Positions 34,534-46,083 are shown, numbered from the stretch's first letter. The stretch is DNA of 64,000 nucleotides from Ampelomyces quisqualis (GCA_018398575.1 JAGTXZ010000008.1:682001-746000); one strand, 5' to 3'. A program made the numbers and translations. Notes: generated by a model from the letters alone, not told the origin.

Positions 34534-35212
34534 ATGCGCGCGTCCACCGTCTTCGCAGCAACACTCTCCAGCATCACCGCAGCAGCAGGCCTCCCGACTC
34601 CACCACAAACACCGCAAGACTGGCGCCCAGAAGACTTGCAATGTCGCTGCTTGTCGACTACTTTGTCGGCTAAACCCACGCTGTGTACGTCCGTGTCGTC
34701 GCATTCGTTCCCTTGGTCCCGTGCATCCAGTCTCGCGGCGGATTACCATGTGTCTGTTTTGTTCGCTAGCTGGACTACGGTCGCTCGCCTCGAGGATATT
34801 CGGCGCCCGCTGCCGGATAGGCTGGTTGAGAGCGTGAGGCGCGGAGAGGTGTATGATTTACAGGGCGTGGATGACGGCGTGAATCGCGTGGTGTGTGGGT
34901 TTGGCGACGAGGTGGAGCAGTTGGGTGGGGCGGAGAGGGAGGGTGGTAGTAGTATTAGGAATGGAACGGAGGAGTTGCATTTCGTCGGGTATGTGGTTGC
35001 GGGGATTATGTTGTTGATTGTGGTGTACATGGGTGCGGAGTGGGTGTGGATGAGGTATGTGTTTATTCATGTTGCCGATTTGTCTTCTATGAATTGTGAA
35101 GCGTGGACTGACATTCGTCGCTAGGTTCTGCGCACAGGGAAGCATCAAGCTCGAGGGCGACGAGAAGGCGCTGAGGGCGGAGAATGAGGCCGAGCAGGCG
35201 GACTTTTCGTGA
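34534..35212 (+). CDS. Small signal-peptide, single-span membrane protein (CRC family, copy 2)
   Basis: A 202-residue protein of unknown function. Exons are 34534-35054 and 35125-35212, with a 70-nt intron (GTATGT...CGCTAG). The start MRASTVFAATLSSITAAAG begins a signal peptide. LQCRCLSTT follows, then a luminal part with RVVCGFGDE, a glycosylation-type NGT, one membrane helix (VGYVVAGIMLLIVVYMGAE) and a short charged tail (KLEGDEKALRAENEAE). Order and landmarks match the gene at 15804-16547, about 18 kb away on the same strand. That points to a dispersed two-member family. The sense strand runs from C-rich at the 5' end to G-rich at the 3' end. The splice is supported because it replaces an early stop with a charged tail. 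Confidence 0.75.
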
Positions 35213-36261
35213 GCTTGGTCGTGGGATCAGAGCATTTTGTCGACATTTGCCTCTGGGGAGCATCATCTCCAGCGGCGTCTTCTCTCTCCAGTCCACAACC
35301 AACATCTCACCACCTGCACCGCGCGGCGCCCTCCCGCCACACATCGAGGCCATCCACGGAATCTGCAACGCGCCACGCACCATCAGAGCCAACCCCAAGT
35401 CATGCACACCAGCAGCACACCAGCAGCACCCCACTATCCACGTTGCGAAAATCACTGACATGCCTTCCCGCCATCTTCATCCTCAGACCACAGCCTTCGC
35501 AGAAGCACCGGGCGAAGGCAGGACCTCGCCATGACGCCGCGAAAGCCGCACGGTATAAGCTTGACAGTGCGTCCAAGGGGGCTGCGACTACGAACTCACG
35601 TGTTAGCTAATTCATCGTTTTTCATGATAGCTCTTTTCAATATTGTCACCTACACTCCAACGAAAAGAAAAACTTCATGTTAGACTATTGTCGACCTACC
35701 GCACGTCTCGCCGTGACAAAGAAGCGCTTGATGGTTTTGACTTTTCATTGCTCTTCCACGAGCTATGCCCTGACGAGGGAACAGACTCTATTATATAGTT
35801 ACAAGTAACACACACACATCTGGCTTTGTCCCTTATCTTTTTCCTACATATACATAATGTCCCGTCGTGACTTTATCAACGCGCCCCACGGTCTAAAGGT
35901 TCTCCTACTGGGAGGGCCGGTATGCTAAAACAAAATGGAGACGAGTATAGGAAAGGCTGATTGGGGGTATAAACATTTTGGCCACCAATGCGGGAAACAT
36001 GCGCAGAACACTTTGCTTTATCCGATAGGTATATTTCCGCTCATTGCCTGGACAACCTCGCTAGATGGATGCAGTGTTTCTTGGTTCATCAAAGCGAGTC
36101 GTGGACTTCTACTTCCGCTTGGCGCTGAGACGGATGCGGGTTGAGGCTCCCTGCATAATCATCCTGCGCTCTTGGGCCATGTGTACTGTATACGGGGTTC
36201 GTATAATCTGGTTTGACGAGTCAGCTTCTGCGCTTTTAAGCTTGTTGGTAAGTCAAGAAAC
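35213..36261. other. Spacer between convergent genes
   Basis: About 1 kb. The left half keeps C-rich open frames on the plus strand (to about 35610) with low-complexity Pro/Ser/His composition and no domain. The right half is AT-rich 3' UTR-like sequence. No gene supported. Confidence 0.45.
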
Positions 36262-37834
36262 TTACATAAATGTCTCGTATCGCACCCCTCTCTTTTCTTC
36301 CCTTTTGACTCTCTTCGCGCCATCTGTGGTCTTTCGTGATTTGCTGCTTTCTGATTCTTTGTATAGCATTGGCTCAAATCCCAGTACATCTCTCCATCGC
36401 CGGATTAAATGTCGCCAATAGCATGCCTCGGCGGCTTGTGTGAGATAGCGCTCCCTGAAAACTTGTACCGAGTTGTCTGCTATCCTCTTCGCCTTTTCAG
36501 GGTGGTCAAGTAGGTCCTCCATGGCAGCTGATAGATCGGAAAAGTCGCGCTCGACTTCGACAAAGTTCTGGTTTGAGCCGTTGTTGCGGAACAGGTAGTG
36601 ATAGTGTTGGATCCATTGTAGCTTGTGCGAGATGATGACGGAGCGGCAGAGCTGACGGTATTTGAGAGAGCCAGAGTAGGAACGGCCTGAAGAATCGTCA
36701 GTCTTGATCATGGGCGCTTGCTTCTGGGGCCGTAGCGGCTGAAGCTCCTGGTCCTCAGACATACCCTCTGCATGTGCAATGAACATGTAATTGCACTGGT
36801 CCACCGGCCCCAGAAACTGCTCCTTGAAGTTGGGATCCGTCCACTTCAATTGCCCCACGTCGCTCCATGGCTTGCCTTTTGCCGCATCCAAAAGTGCTCT
36901 TCGGAGTTTTGGCGCAAATGTAATCTTGCCACGCCAGACAAGCTTCTCCTGTTTTTGGTCCCACGGCTCGACACGTTCGCGCTCCACGGCTTCATTCGCT
37001 ACCTCGTCGAGGGTGCCGAGGGAAGGCATGTCCCAGCTCCAGAAACCAAAATCGGGGATCAGCCACAGGTTGTGGTCTTGTACGCGGCGGGCGAGCGACC
37101 ACATTGGCTTTGTGGGTTGTGCTGGGAGATCTTCGACGGAGAAGACGAATTCAATGTTGGGTATTTCGATGGTCAGGGGCGCGGAGAGGACGGAGCGGTA
37201 GAGGGCACTGAGTGATGCGATGGCTTTCTGACGGTTGACATTGTCGACGAGATAGGTTTCAATGATGTAGAGCTGATGCTCCTGTTAGCTCGAGCATGCG
37301 ACACTTCAAGAATCAGGTGCTGCATACTTCTCTGTCATAAATCATGCCTCGGACCATGCCCTTGGTGAGGTCGAAGCTGGACAGATCCGCCTCTGTCACC
37401 TTACCCCATCGCTTGCGCACTTTGACTGCGCGCTCAATGTCCTCGTATTGCCCTGGAAACGCACTCTGGCATTGCTGCTCGTCTAAACCAAAGTCATTCC
37501 TATCTCTCCTGTAATTGAAGGTCCAGGGGTCATCCTCTGTCGCGTTCGCAGTCAAAATCGCCTGGTTCGATGCGCAGTCCAAACACGTGTCGCACTGGAA
37601 ATTGGCAGCGAATTCGCACAGACATCGTCCTGCGGGAAGCACTTCCCTGACCAGGCCTGGTAATCGTGGACTTTCGGTCCGTGTGCCGTACAAGATGGAG
37701 CAGACCAGGAGGAACAGCAGAGCGCACGTGGATACGAAGAAGATGGTGATGATGTCTGAGACGCCAGGACAGCGTCGGCGGTAGACGGTCTTGTCCTTGC
37801 GCTCTTCGACAATCCACATTTGCTTCATTAGCAT
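36262..37834 (-). CDS. GT90 (CAP10-type) glycosyltransferase, type II membrane protein
   Basis: A 508-residue Golgi-type enzyme. Exons are 37328-37834 then 36262-37281, with a 46-nt intron (GTATGC...TAACAG). After a short basic cytosolic stretch comes one membrane helix (about 27-48, ITIFFVSTCALLFLLVCSIL). A Cys-rich stem (CLCEFAANFQCDTCLDC) follows, then the CAP10/GT90 domain with EFVFSVEDLP, DFGFWSWD, WRGK and GRSYSGSLKYRQLCRSV. This family includes cryptococcal Cap10 and xylosyltransferases. The donor and acceptor here are unknown. The start is uncertain. 37834 is the first in-frame ATG; the frame is open a further 34 codons upstream without an ATG, so a short non-recognised first exon is possible. 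Confidence 0.85.
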
Positions 37835-39198
37835 CTGCGAGACCGTGTTCCGGCGCGCAGTAGTTCGGGGAGGCACCGTGGCGGCAGGCAGGGACACGCG
37901 CGACTCGAGGCCGTGGAGCGTGTCTAGATGTCTTCAATTAGGGGTAGATGGAGACGATCGGCAGCGACATGGACGGAGCGTGTGCGGGAGAAGGGGCACA
38001 GCGGGCGAGGACAGTCCTCGAGACCAGCGACTGCGCGGCGGCGATGTGATGCGGCGGCGGCGGCGGCAAAGACAAGAGATGGGGGACCAAGGCTTGTCTG
38101 ATGGCAGTCGCGGGAGCCGTGGGAGTCGGTGGGGGTGGGCGATCAAGCAACTGTAAGAATGACAACCTTCAACTTCTGCGCATGACTATGAGATGCAAGC
38201 TTGCCCCATGATTAGAACAGACGCTAGAGGCTGCGGAGCGCGAGGTGGGTGGTGGAGGGCAAAAAGGAGCTAAGACGGGATCCATCTCGAGGTTTCAACG
38301 GAACGGTACCTACGGCAGGCCGGACGCGCCAATCAAGGGTGCGCACTGCGAAGTGCTGCCATCTTCAATACATGTACACCGTATCCGTGCAATCATTGCA
38401 GCCTCTCTGCGAATTCCCAGAGTGGCGGGACTTGGACTCAGATGGCGGATGAGGTCACCGTCAGCAAAGGGTCTGGCGTCTGCCTGCGGTCCTCATGGAA
38501 TGCTTCCAGCATGGCGACTGGCAAACACGCCCCCCCCCCCCCAGTTTCACGGCCTTGTGCTCGGTGCATCTCAGTGTCACCATCTCCTCTACATAGTAGT
38601 GGCGACACCCATAACGGTACAGAGTACGGAGTAAGTTCTGCAAACATCAACCGTGGCCCAGTAGTGTTTCAAGGATTGCGACCAGCCTAGCACGACCAAG
38701 CTTTCATCGTCTCCGCCGTGCTGAGGCTCTTGGCTGCGCTTGTCACGGCATGTGTTTCTGCACCGTCAAAACATTCGGATGCATGTACTTTCATTCTCAT
38801 CTCATGTACTGCATAATTGCTACTCGTCACTTCATTGCAGGATTCGCTGTAGATGCGGCCTAAATGGAACTCCCCAACGGCCTGAAACCTACGCTGAGGG
38901 AGGCCTCCCGTGCAATGCAAGGAAAGTCGGCAACAAAGGAGAAAAAGCCGCGAGAAAAGAAAAAGTTCAAATGATGGATTGATAAAAATCGTATGTAAAA
39001 CGATCGGCCATGCTATATACACAAGTAGCCATGAAGAAGTATAAGAAGAATGTATACACGGCAAGAACATTTGGCAGTGAAGCGGATGCTAGGTGCATGC
39101 ACCCAAGTACTCATCGTGATGTGGACCAGCGACCAACATGCTCTGCAGTGCAACAGCATGTAAAGTGCCAACGAGTCGGCGGCGCTGATGCAGCTCAT
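37835..39198. other. Promoter side of GT90 and 3' side of the DUF2457-like gene
   Basis: 1.4 kb. It contains a GGC/GCC-rich trinucleotide stretch at 38035-38068, a 12-base C run at 38530-38541 and a GTACGGAGTA word at 38634. No gene supported. Confidence 0.45.
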
Positions 39199-41454
39199 CT
39201 AAATCGACAGTACGTGCATGCCCTCGGTATGCTCATTGGTAGGTATTTGATATGGGTTAAAGGCAATCATTTTGCCTCTGTGAGCGTGGGCGGCCAATCC
39301 CATTTCGCGCATGCGCTCTGCACCTAGACCTGGTGCAGGACGTTTCTCTTTCGCAGGTTTGCGGTGCTGCTTTCTGTACAGCTGCTCCTTGCGCCTTTGC
39401 CGCCTCTTTTCTAGACCGACCTGGATGTCGATGGCACGGCGGACTGGGACGTCGTCTAGAGCGGGCTCCTCGTCGTTGTACTCGAGAGGATTTGGACCAG
39501 GGGTAAGTGGCGTGCGAGGAACCGACGCAGACGTCACTAATGCAGGGCGTTCAGCTAGGCCGCCGAACCGGATGGCCATCTCGCCACGTTGCCTGGTGGC
39601 TACAGGATTGGTTGAACCACGTCTGGTGGGTGGAGGAGACCGTAAGCGCAAAGTCGAAGGAGGTGAGCGAAGACGCTTTGGAGGTGTACCAAAGAGCTTA
39701 CGAGGGGGCGGAGAGCGGTGCACAGCGCGTCTCGTCGGCGGTGGTGATCGCATTCGCTTTGGTGATTGTGCAGGAGACTTCTTCTTGGGGGCCTCCTTGC
39801 GACGGCCCCGTACATCGCCGTCGATGTGGTCCATCCGGCCATGCAGCAGGAAATGATTGTCGCTTTCTGAAGCAAGCTTTTCAACTTCAGATACATCATC
39901 CTCTTCGTCATCCTCTGCCAATTCGGGATCCGACGTTGGAAATGTGGGGTCGATGTCCTGAGGTACTGGCTTATGCTTGGCAGCACGACGACGCTCCAGA
40001 GTTGACATGTAAGCCTCTTCTGCTGGTCTGTCTTCGTCAAGCGTTCCACAGACGAAATCGGTACTGTCAGGTAGCTCAGGGCTTGGTGCGCGAATGTTCA
40101 CTGGTTTCGACATCTTCCGACGTGGGCGGGATCTGCTAGGGAACTCGAAACCCTTTCGGCTTTCAAGTGATCCAACTGACGATTCAGACGTAGTGCGAGT
40201 GATGTTTAAACGAAGTTGCTCGAGATGCTCGACCGAAGTGGCTCCGGTTAATGCTCCAGGTGCCCACCAGTTGTAGTCTGAGCCAGCATCGCTCTCGTCA
40301 TCCGAGACGGCGAATCCATTCTCATCGTCAGTCTGGAAGCCTTCATCCGTACCGTCAGATAGGTTGTCGCTATCATCCTCGTCCTCATCAAGCACGTCAT
40401 CGTCTTCGTCCACCCCATCATCATCGACGTCATCTTCGTCATCGTCATCGTCCTCTTCAGCAAGTGCCTCCTCTTCTACCTCCTCTCCTAGCTGACGCAG
40501 GCCATTCTCGAGCTTGAGTGTGTCTGAGACAGTGAGTCGGTTGCGATGGCAAGTCGATACTTGAGTCCATTCATCGACTTCTTCCTCGGAACTTGCGAAC
40601 TCATGGAAGCGATAGGCCTCGCAGCGAGCCAGATCGGAATTTAGGCTCAAGCGACGAGGACGGTCGGAGACTGAAGGCTTGCGAAGACTGACCGGGGAGC
40701 TGTTGCGCACAGTAGAGTCGGAGTCGCGATGCACTTTAGGTTTTGGTGACGGTGGTAAACGGCGTGCTGCGGGTGCAGGGCTGACCATGCGAGCACGAGG
40801 CTTGGTAGGCTGAGAGAGAGCATCGGACGACACTCTAGACGGGCATGCAAACTTGATCGTGGAGACACGTTTTGGAGGCTCTTGCGTCTGGGATGCAGGT
40901 TCTGGCCTGGTGGCCTCCACCGCGGGCTTCTTCTCCTCTTTCTTGCCGCATGCAAACATGATGCAGCGCTTCCTGCCCAGTACAGCCTCGACATTCTGCT
41001 CTCCCGCCGGCTGCGCCTTTGGCTGATGGAGAGGACCCACGTTCTCGTCGTCGTGTAATGCTACTGAGACCGGCTGGTCGAACGGCTTTTTTTGGCAGAG
41101 CGGAATCATCCTGCAGAGCGAGGAAGAGGGTGGTGGCGGACTCGGAGTGCTCATGCGTGACACGGGACTTGTGAAGCCTCCGTCGCTTGTCAATTCGGCT
41201 GTAGTGACGCTGTTGTTGCTCCACGTGGACATGGTGGACATTCCACGCACGGGGCTTCGTTCCGACTGCTCGTCGACAGGAGAGCTCGTGTTCGAACTAG
41301 CCTGCAGCGCAGTTGTCAAGAGTGATTGCTGTTGATCGCATCGCGGGCTCGATTTGGCGAAGGAAGTGGCGGAAGAGGACTGTAGTGGTAGGGTTGCGGG
41401 TCGTGGCGTACGCCCTGGTTCAGGAGGCTCGTCGTGCTGTTGCTCGTTCGCCAT
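39199..41454 (-). CDS. Large acidic low-complexity protein, DUF2457-like
   Basis: A 751-residue single-exon protein of unknown function, probably nuclear or cytosolic. There is no signal peptide or membrane helix. The N-terminal 280 residues are Ser/Pro-rich and carry two Cys landmarks (KRCIMFACG and STIKFACP). The conserved centre is RFHEFASSEEEVDEWTQVS followed by TCHRNRLTVSDTLKLENGLR. A long Asp/Glu tract and a second acidic block (DPELAEDDEEDDVSE) follow. The C-terminal third is rich in SPPPTRR repeats and ends with basic RRQRRKEQLYRKQHRKPAKE. My recollection is that the centre matches fungal DUF2457 proteins, but I could not search. The SPPPTRR units look like kinase or SH3 target sites. 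Confidence 0.85.
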   Translation of the reverse strand: MANEQQHDEPPEPGRTPRPATLPLQSSSATSFAKSSPRCDQQQSLLTTALQASSNTSSPVDEQSERSPVRGMSTMSTWSNNSVTTAELTSDGGFTSPVSRMSTPSPPPPSSSLCRMIPLCQKKPFDQPVSVALHDDENVGPLHQPKAQPAGEQNVEAVLGRKRCIMFACGKKEEKKPAVEATRPEPASQTQEPPKRVSTIKFACPSRVSSDALSQPTKPRARMVSPAPAARRLPPSPKPKVHRDSDSTVRNSSPVSLRKPSVSDRPRRLSLNSDLARCEAYRFHEFASSEEEVDEWTQVSTCHRNRLTVSDTLKLENGLRQLGEEVEEEALAEEDDDDDEDDVDDDGVDEDDDVLDEDEDDSDNLSDGTDEGFQTDDENGFAVSDDESDAGSDYNWWAPGALTGATSVEHLEQLRLNITRTTSESSVGSLESRKGFEFPSRSRPRRKMSKPVNIRAPSPELPDSTDFVCGTLDEDRPAEEAYMSTLERRRAAKHKPVPQDIDPTFPTSDPELAEDDEEDDVSEVEKLASESDNHFLLHGRMDHIDGDVRGRRKEAPKKKSPAQSPKRMRSPPPTRRAVHRSPPPRKLFGTPPKRLRSPPSTLRLRSPPPTRRGSTNPVATRQRGEMAIRFGGLAERPALVTSASVPRTPLTPGPNPLEYNDEEPALDDVPVRRAIDIQVGLEKRRQRRKEQLYRKQHRKPAKEKRPAPGLGAERMREMGLAAHAHRGKMIAFNPYQIPTNEHTEGMHVLSI

Positions 41455-43398
41455 GGTGACTGTTATTTGTCGATATTTGTGGTATTGGCCCGCAAGAAGT
41501 GGGGCTGCAAGATTCGTGCGGTGTTGGAGTCTTGGAATTTCGAGGCTGGGTATTACGGGGTGGTATGGATACGCAGAGGTGAAGGGTACACGGCCCCAGG
41601 GAGCGTAAGGTTATAATACGGAAACAAACATGATGGAGTGTCGAGGTCAGACGGGATGTGGCGTGGAAGAAGAAGTGGAGACGTGCGGACGTGGCAGGGC
41701 GACTGGTGCTGGAGTGGGAGAGATGCCCAGCCGAGTATGCCAGTGGTTCGTAAGCCAGGCGTCCGCAGCGCGCGCTGTGACAGTTGGCACGGCGCGACAA
41801 TCGGGCAGGGAGGAGGAGGGAGAGAGCCAGCGCGAGGTGGAATTTGAAGGTGCGTGCTGGGCCATGCTAGCACTGCCTAGCAGCAAAACACGCCATCGCA
41901 GCCCGCGGGACGAAACGCACTTGGCTCGTGCAAACATGGCTGCCCCCCTGCGCACAACCATGGACTCGACCAGCCGCCACCGGAAGCCTGCATGCCCGCT
42001 TGTCGAGTCTGCTGTCTGCCCCTCGTGCCAGCTCTACACCGCTCGCTCACTGCGCCGTCTCCCGGCATCAGTCGTCTGACGACACTCCAGACGACGCTAT
42101 TTCGTGGACCGGCGACAGAGGGCAGGTCGCCACTCCAAGTTTCAGAACAAACGCATCGAAACGCTGTTGCACTTGGCGACGGCTTCAAAAGGCTTGGCCA
42201 CGCCTTTCAACGTTGCAATCTTGTGCCACCATCTGTCCAGTTAGGTATTGGAGAATTCATTTCCTTGCCGGCACCTTCATCCTCCTCATTAGCCAATTCC
42301 CCGACACAGACCATCAAAACACAAACAGACCTCGGCAGCGCATAGACACTCAAACCACATGTCCGTCTCTGCCAAATCAACACCTTCAGCTGATCGCCAT
42401 CACCTCCTACATACCTACAAACCTACCACCCCTCCGGAGACTGAGGCTTACCTTCCCCATCCACACATACACTATGCACGGCCGTTTCCCATCAAACGAA
42501 TCCCCCACAGGGGGTTACACTGCATCGAAACCCCTCTCGCAGCCAAGCAGGTCCTAGCAATACCAAGCCTCCTAGGCATTCGCAGATCATCCGCGCGTAC
42601 ACACAGCACCGCCGCCCAGCCAAGCCCTTGATACACGACGACGCACACCACGGAAGATTCAGACCCCGTAGCTTTTCCTGCACGATCCATGCTGCGAGAA
42701 AACGTGTACGTACATACTACGTGCGCACGCCCATCCTACGCCGCTGCGCGAACACGCGTAAACTCAGCTGCGTACATGCGCTTGCGTATATCGAAGGGGC
42801 TGTGCGCTCTTTCCACACGTTGCTTTCTTTTTTTGGGGGGTCGTGCATGATATATGATGTTTTGTGATTGCTCATCTCCAACATCGGGATGGCGAGTGCG
42901 CGGAACGTCCCGTGCTAAGATGCTGGGTGCCTTGGCTTTGGAGTGCATGTGTAATGGACACTTGGCGTGGGTGGGACAATATAGGTAGGTAGCTTGGCGT
43001 GGGTGGGACAAAGGTAGGTAGCTTGGCGTGGGTGGGACAAAGGTAGGTAGCTTGGCGTGGGTGGGACAAAGGTAGGTAGCTTGGCGTGGGGAGGCCAAGC
43101 GCGCGGAATTTCCCACTGATGTTTGCTTGGGCGAGTCGCACGAGTACAACAGCTTTGGTGCTTAGTCTAGAGTTGATGTAGTCTAGTGGGACGGAAATGG
43201 GTCTTGATTTGTTTCCCAATCGACATCAATTGAGTTCATGGTCGAGGACGTGCGGAACTAGTTCAGACAAACGCTGCAAAGGATACCACTGTCAACACAT
43301 CGAGCGCTATCGAAAAACCTTACAATCTATCAATGTGGTTCAACTCCCTGCTATGCTCTTCCAAACGCCCATCCAAACGCCATGCAATGCGCCTCTTT
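41455..43398. other. 1.9-kb spacer with a possible short gene start and a minisatellite
   Basis: The stretch 42300-42473 on the plus strand is CA-rich and pyrimidine-rich like a fungal 5' leader. It leads to an ATG at 42474 with 27 codons (MHGRFPSNESPTGGYTASKP...), then a stop. This could be a small peptide or the first exon of an unresolved gene. The longer frame 41928-42557 shares this DNA in another frame and looks spurious. A 29-bp minisatellite follows at 42961. Nothing else supported. Confidence 0.4.
42961..43090. repeat. 29-bp minisatellite
   Basis: The unit CTTGGCGTGGGTGGGACAAA plus GGTAGGTAG starts at 42961, 42993, 43022, 43051 and 43080 (spacings 32, 29, 29, 29). That is four full copies and a partial one. 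The first copy has a 3-base insertion. The units are otherwise nearly identical, so the expansion is recent. 29 is not a multiple of three, so the open frame across it on the minus strand cycles through all phases and is not good coding evidence. Confidence 0.95.
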
Positions 43399-44940
43399 TC
43401 AGTCCGGAAGCCCACTAAACTGGCTAGGCATCCTCAGCGGCATCACCTCAGGAGCCTTGTTCCCAGGAACATGCAGCTTCTTCTTCCAATTCTCCTTGAC
43501 AAAGTCCACGGTCCTGGCGAAGACGAGTTCCCGCTCTCGCCTCTCATGCTTGGACACAAAAGTGTCTGGGAACTGCGTCCAACCGTGTCGGCAACCAGGC
43601 GCATGCCACACCTCCAGCCCGCCGTTATCGCTGCTTTGAGGGATTGGCGAGCCAGCGGAGCCGCCATCATGGCCGTCCCAGTCTCCTTCTCTTTCGTCAC
43701 CGAAGCGCACAAAGCCGTTCCAGCCGCCCGTGTTCATCGTGTCGACCCAGACGTCGCTTTGCACGGCGAGCGTGTCCTTTTCAGGTAAGACGAGCAGCAT
43801 GGCTGCGTTCTTCTGCACATTCTCTGGGTTGACGAGTCCGGGACTGGCTCGAGGATGCGCGCGTAGCTTCCGAGGTAAATATGTTGGACCCATGATGGAG
43901 AACAGGCCTGGCCTCCTGGGTTTCTCAGGCTTCTTATCGTCTCCTCGCAGAGCATTCGGTAGGGCCTTCATCGGTCTTTCATGCGGCAGAAGTCGCGCGT
44001 CTAGGGAAGGGTAGAACAGCAGCAGCGGAAGCATTCTCGGCTGCGCATGTGGAGGCGGTAGGAGTGATGGCCAAGGCTGGCTTACATCGTCGAGTATGGT
44101 GGCTGAACGTTTCGGCGGAAGTAGAGGGGACATGGTTTCCGCTGGCGAAGGTCCGCTTGCGAGCGATCTCGCGGGTCCAACCGTTGGCGATCTTACAGCG
44201 AGTTCAGGACAAGGTGGCACAGAGATTGCACAGTTCAGCGCAATGTTGCCGCCTGCTGAGAACCCACTTATGGCCAGACGTGTCGGATCAAGGGTGATAG
44301 TAGTAACGTCCTCCACATGTGGCGGCGCATGCACCTTGTTCTTTTTGTCCAGAAGCATTTCGCGCGTCATGTCATAGTACCGCTGTATCTCCGTGCGAAG
44401 CACCTTCGCCGCGTGCGATACGCCACTCGTGTCCAGGATTGCCGAGAGCACATCTTCAGCGTCGTGTATGGCAGCCGGGAATTGGTGAAATGGCCCAATG
44501 CGATACGACACGCTGATGACTACAGCCCCAAGTTCGCGCGACATCATTGATGCGTACGGTGCCTGTTCCAACGGAGAGCCCATTATGAACGCACCACCGT
44601 GAAAGTCCAGTACCACTGGCACTTTCCATTCCCCTGTCCGCTTTCGTTCCTCGTCGCCATTGTCTTCCAGATCGATCGGTCGAGGCGGCACGAAACAATA
44701 ACAAGCAATCACACTGTCCTTGCGACTGGGGAGGGATATTATGAACGGATGAGGCCCTTCAGGCGACGTGATGTGCAGAATCGACAGAGGCACAAAGCGC
44801 GGTATTTGCACAAGGGCAGTCCGCCATTGTCTGAAGAGGGCGTTAATTCATGTATCTGCCGCGCGTCTGATTCGCGACACAACCTACATGTGGAAAGGTA
44901 GTCGGAAGAAGTAGGCAATCGAGTGCCAGTAGCTGCTCAT
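43399..44940 (-). CDS. Alpha/beta hydrolase, HSL-type esterase/lipase
   Basis: A 494-residue esterase of the hormone-sensitive-lipase branch. Exons are 44888-44940 then 43399-44830, with a 57-nt intron (GTAGGT...CTTCAG). The first exon supplies the only ATG in frame (MSSYWHSIAYFFRLPFH). The oxyanion-hole motif is LDFHGGAFIMGS, and the nucleophile elbow is GFSAGGN (Ser nucleophile). The likely acid is Asp in LPEKDTLAVQS, and the likely base is His in CRHGWTQFP. There is no signal peptide; a short N-terminal hydrophobic stretch could associate with membrane. Long disordered inserts lie between the elbow and the acid (PPKRSATILDD and PPPHAQPRML). Substrate unknown. Confidence 0.92.
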
Positions 44941-45484
44941 CGTGCCGACAGAGCGGCTGTCATGCGCATTGTCTGTCTACAAAATGTTCGATAGGTATCC
45001 GTTCGCAGGTACTGCTCAGGAAGGGAACTGCGTGCATCCACACAACGTCGGCGGATGTTTCGGCCAGCAAGCGCGACACCACTCGTGTGACGTGACGTCA
45101 ACATGGTCGCCACCTTTTGTGCGATAAATCACGGATGTTCAATGGACGGAGAGATTGGTCGTAATGAGGGCCTGTCATGTTTGCAGACGTTTGACAGAAT
45201 CCCAGAAGCCACTCGCTAAAATAGACAAGTCAGGGATCCGTGGGCGAGGCTTTAAATCATCAAGCTCCACAGTTGACAGGGAGTCTCCATCACCACCCCA
45301 GTAACATGCTGGACACGTTAATTGAGGTCGCCTACCAAGTGTGGTCACTAGTCTGCCTCCGAGTCATGGATGAATGTTGTTTGCGGGAATTTAGTATGGC
45401 ACCTTCGAGACTACTAGGTCTTTTCAAGAGACAACAGGCAAGCACTTTCTATAACAATTACCAGCAGGCACTATAGTGCTATAT
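44941..45484. other. Spacer left of the permease pseudogene
   Basis: About 540 bases with no supported gene. It includes the esterase promoter side. Confidence 0.4.
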
Positions 45485-46083
45485 TAAGAAAATCTGTCTT
45501 CGAGCAGGTCACTAACAATTTGCTGAGCACCAGCTTTCATCATGTACCTGTAGTTAACAACTAGGGCTTGTTCCTCGCGCTTGCAACAGCTGGGCTTTAT
45601 GACCAAGAAAGCTGGTTGACAGACGGCCTCAAATATACCAAGTAGAGTTCTAACCGCAACAAGGGCGGGAAAGCTGAAACAAAGGGCATGGCAGGCGAGG
45701 ACTGTAGACTAGCATAAAATGTTGACAGCAAGGAATTTGCTGACGGGAACGCGCTGAGTGGTTTAGTTAATGGTATTCGATGACAAGAATGGCAATCTAG
45801 ATATAGGTGATGAGCCATCCGTATTGAAATTTTGCTCTTATGTAGTAGTTGTTCTTGAGAACTAAGATATCCTTATGAATGCCTGTTATGGGAGAGAAAG
45901 ACATAATGCCCTTATCCAAAGCCTGGAAAAAGTATGTGACAATGATTGTTAGCAGAACTCGTTTAGCAGTGAGCTTCTTCAATTGTGTGATCTCTTCTCC
46001 AAGATGTGAACTTGTTCCACATTGGTATCGGCATACTTTGCAACTTCCTTTTCAATGCTGTTATAGTTGACATGATCGACCTT
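45485..46083 (-). pseudogene. Dal5-type (allantoate permease family) MFS pseudogene, N-terminal part
   Basis: Reading the minus strand across three frames recovers the first third of an anion:cation symporter of the Dal5 family. The pieces are a cytosolic lead (EKEVAKYADTNVEQV, about 46030-46065), helix 1 (TYFFQALDKGIMSFSPITGI, about 45880-45940), helix 2 (YGWLITYI then IAILVIEY) and helices 3-4 (VPVSKFLAVNI, ALVAVRTLLGIFEAVCQPAF, then KREEQALVVNYRYM). Frameshifts lie after VEQV and within the helix 2-3 loop. At least three stops interrupt it, including a TAG where the family has Trp, a G-to-A change. Similarity ends near 45485 at a stop, so the last eight or so helices are missing. The surrounding DNA is AT-richer than the flanks. 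Confidence 0.8.

Noticed and set aside
37968..37970. ATG upstream of the GT90 gene as its start
   Set aside because: It is followed by only ten codons (MSLPIVSIYP) and a stop, and no convincing donor links it to the GT90 frame.
41928..42557. 209-codon plus-strand frame
   Set aside because: It crosses leader-like CA-rich DNA, is rich in Pro/Ser/Thr/Arg from base composition, and shows no domain.
42736..43149. 137-codon minus-strand frame over the 29-bp repeat
   Set aside because: The repeat unit is not a multiple of three and cycles all frames, so openness there is weak evidence of coding.
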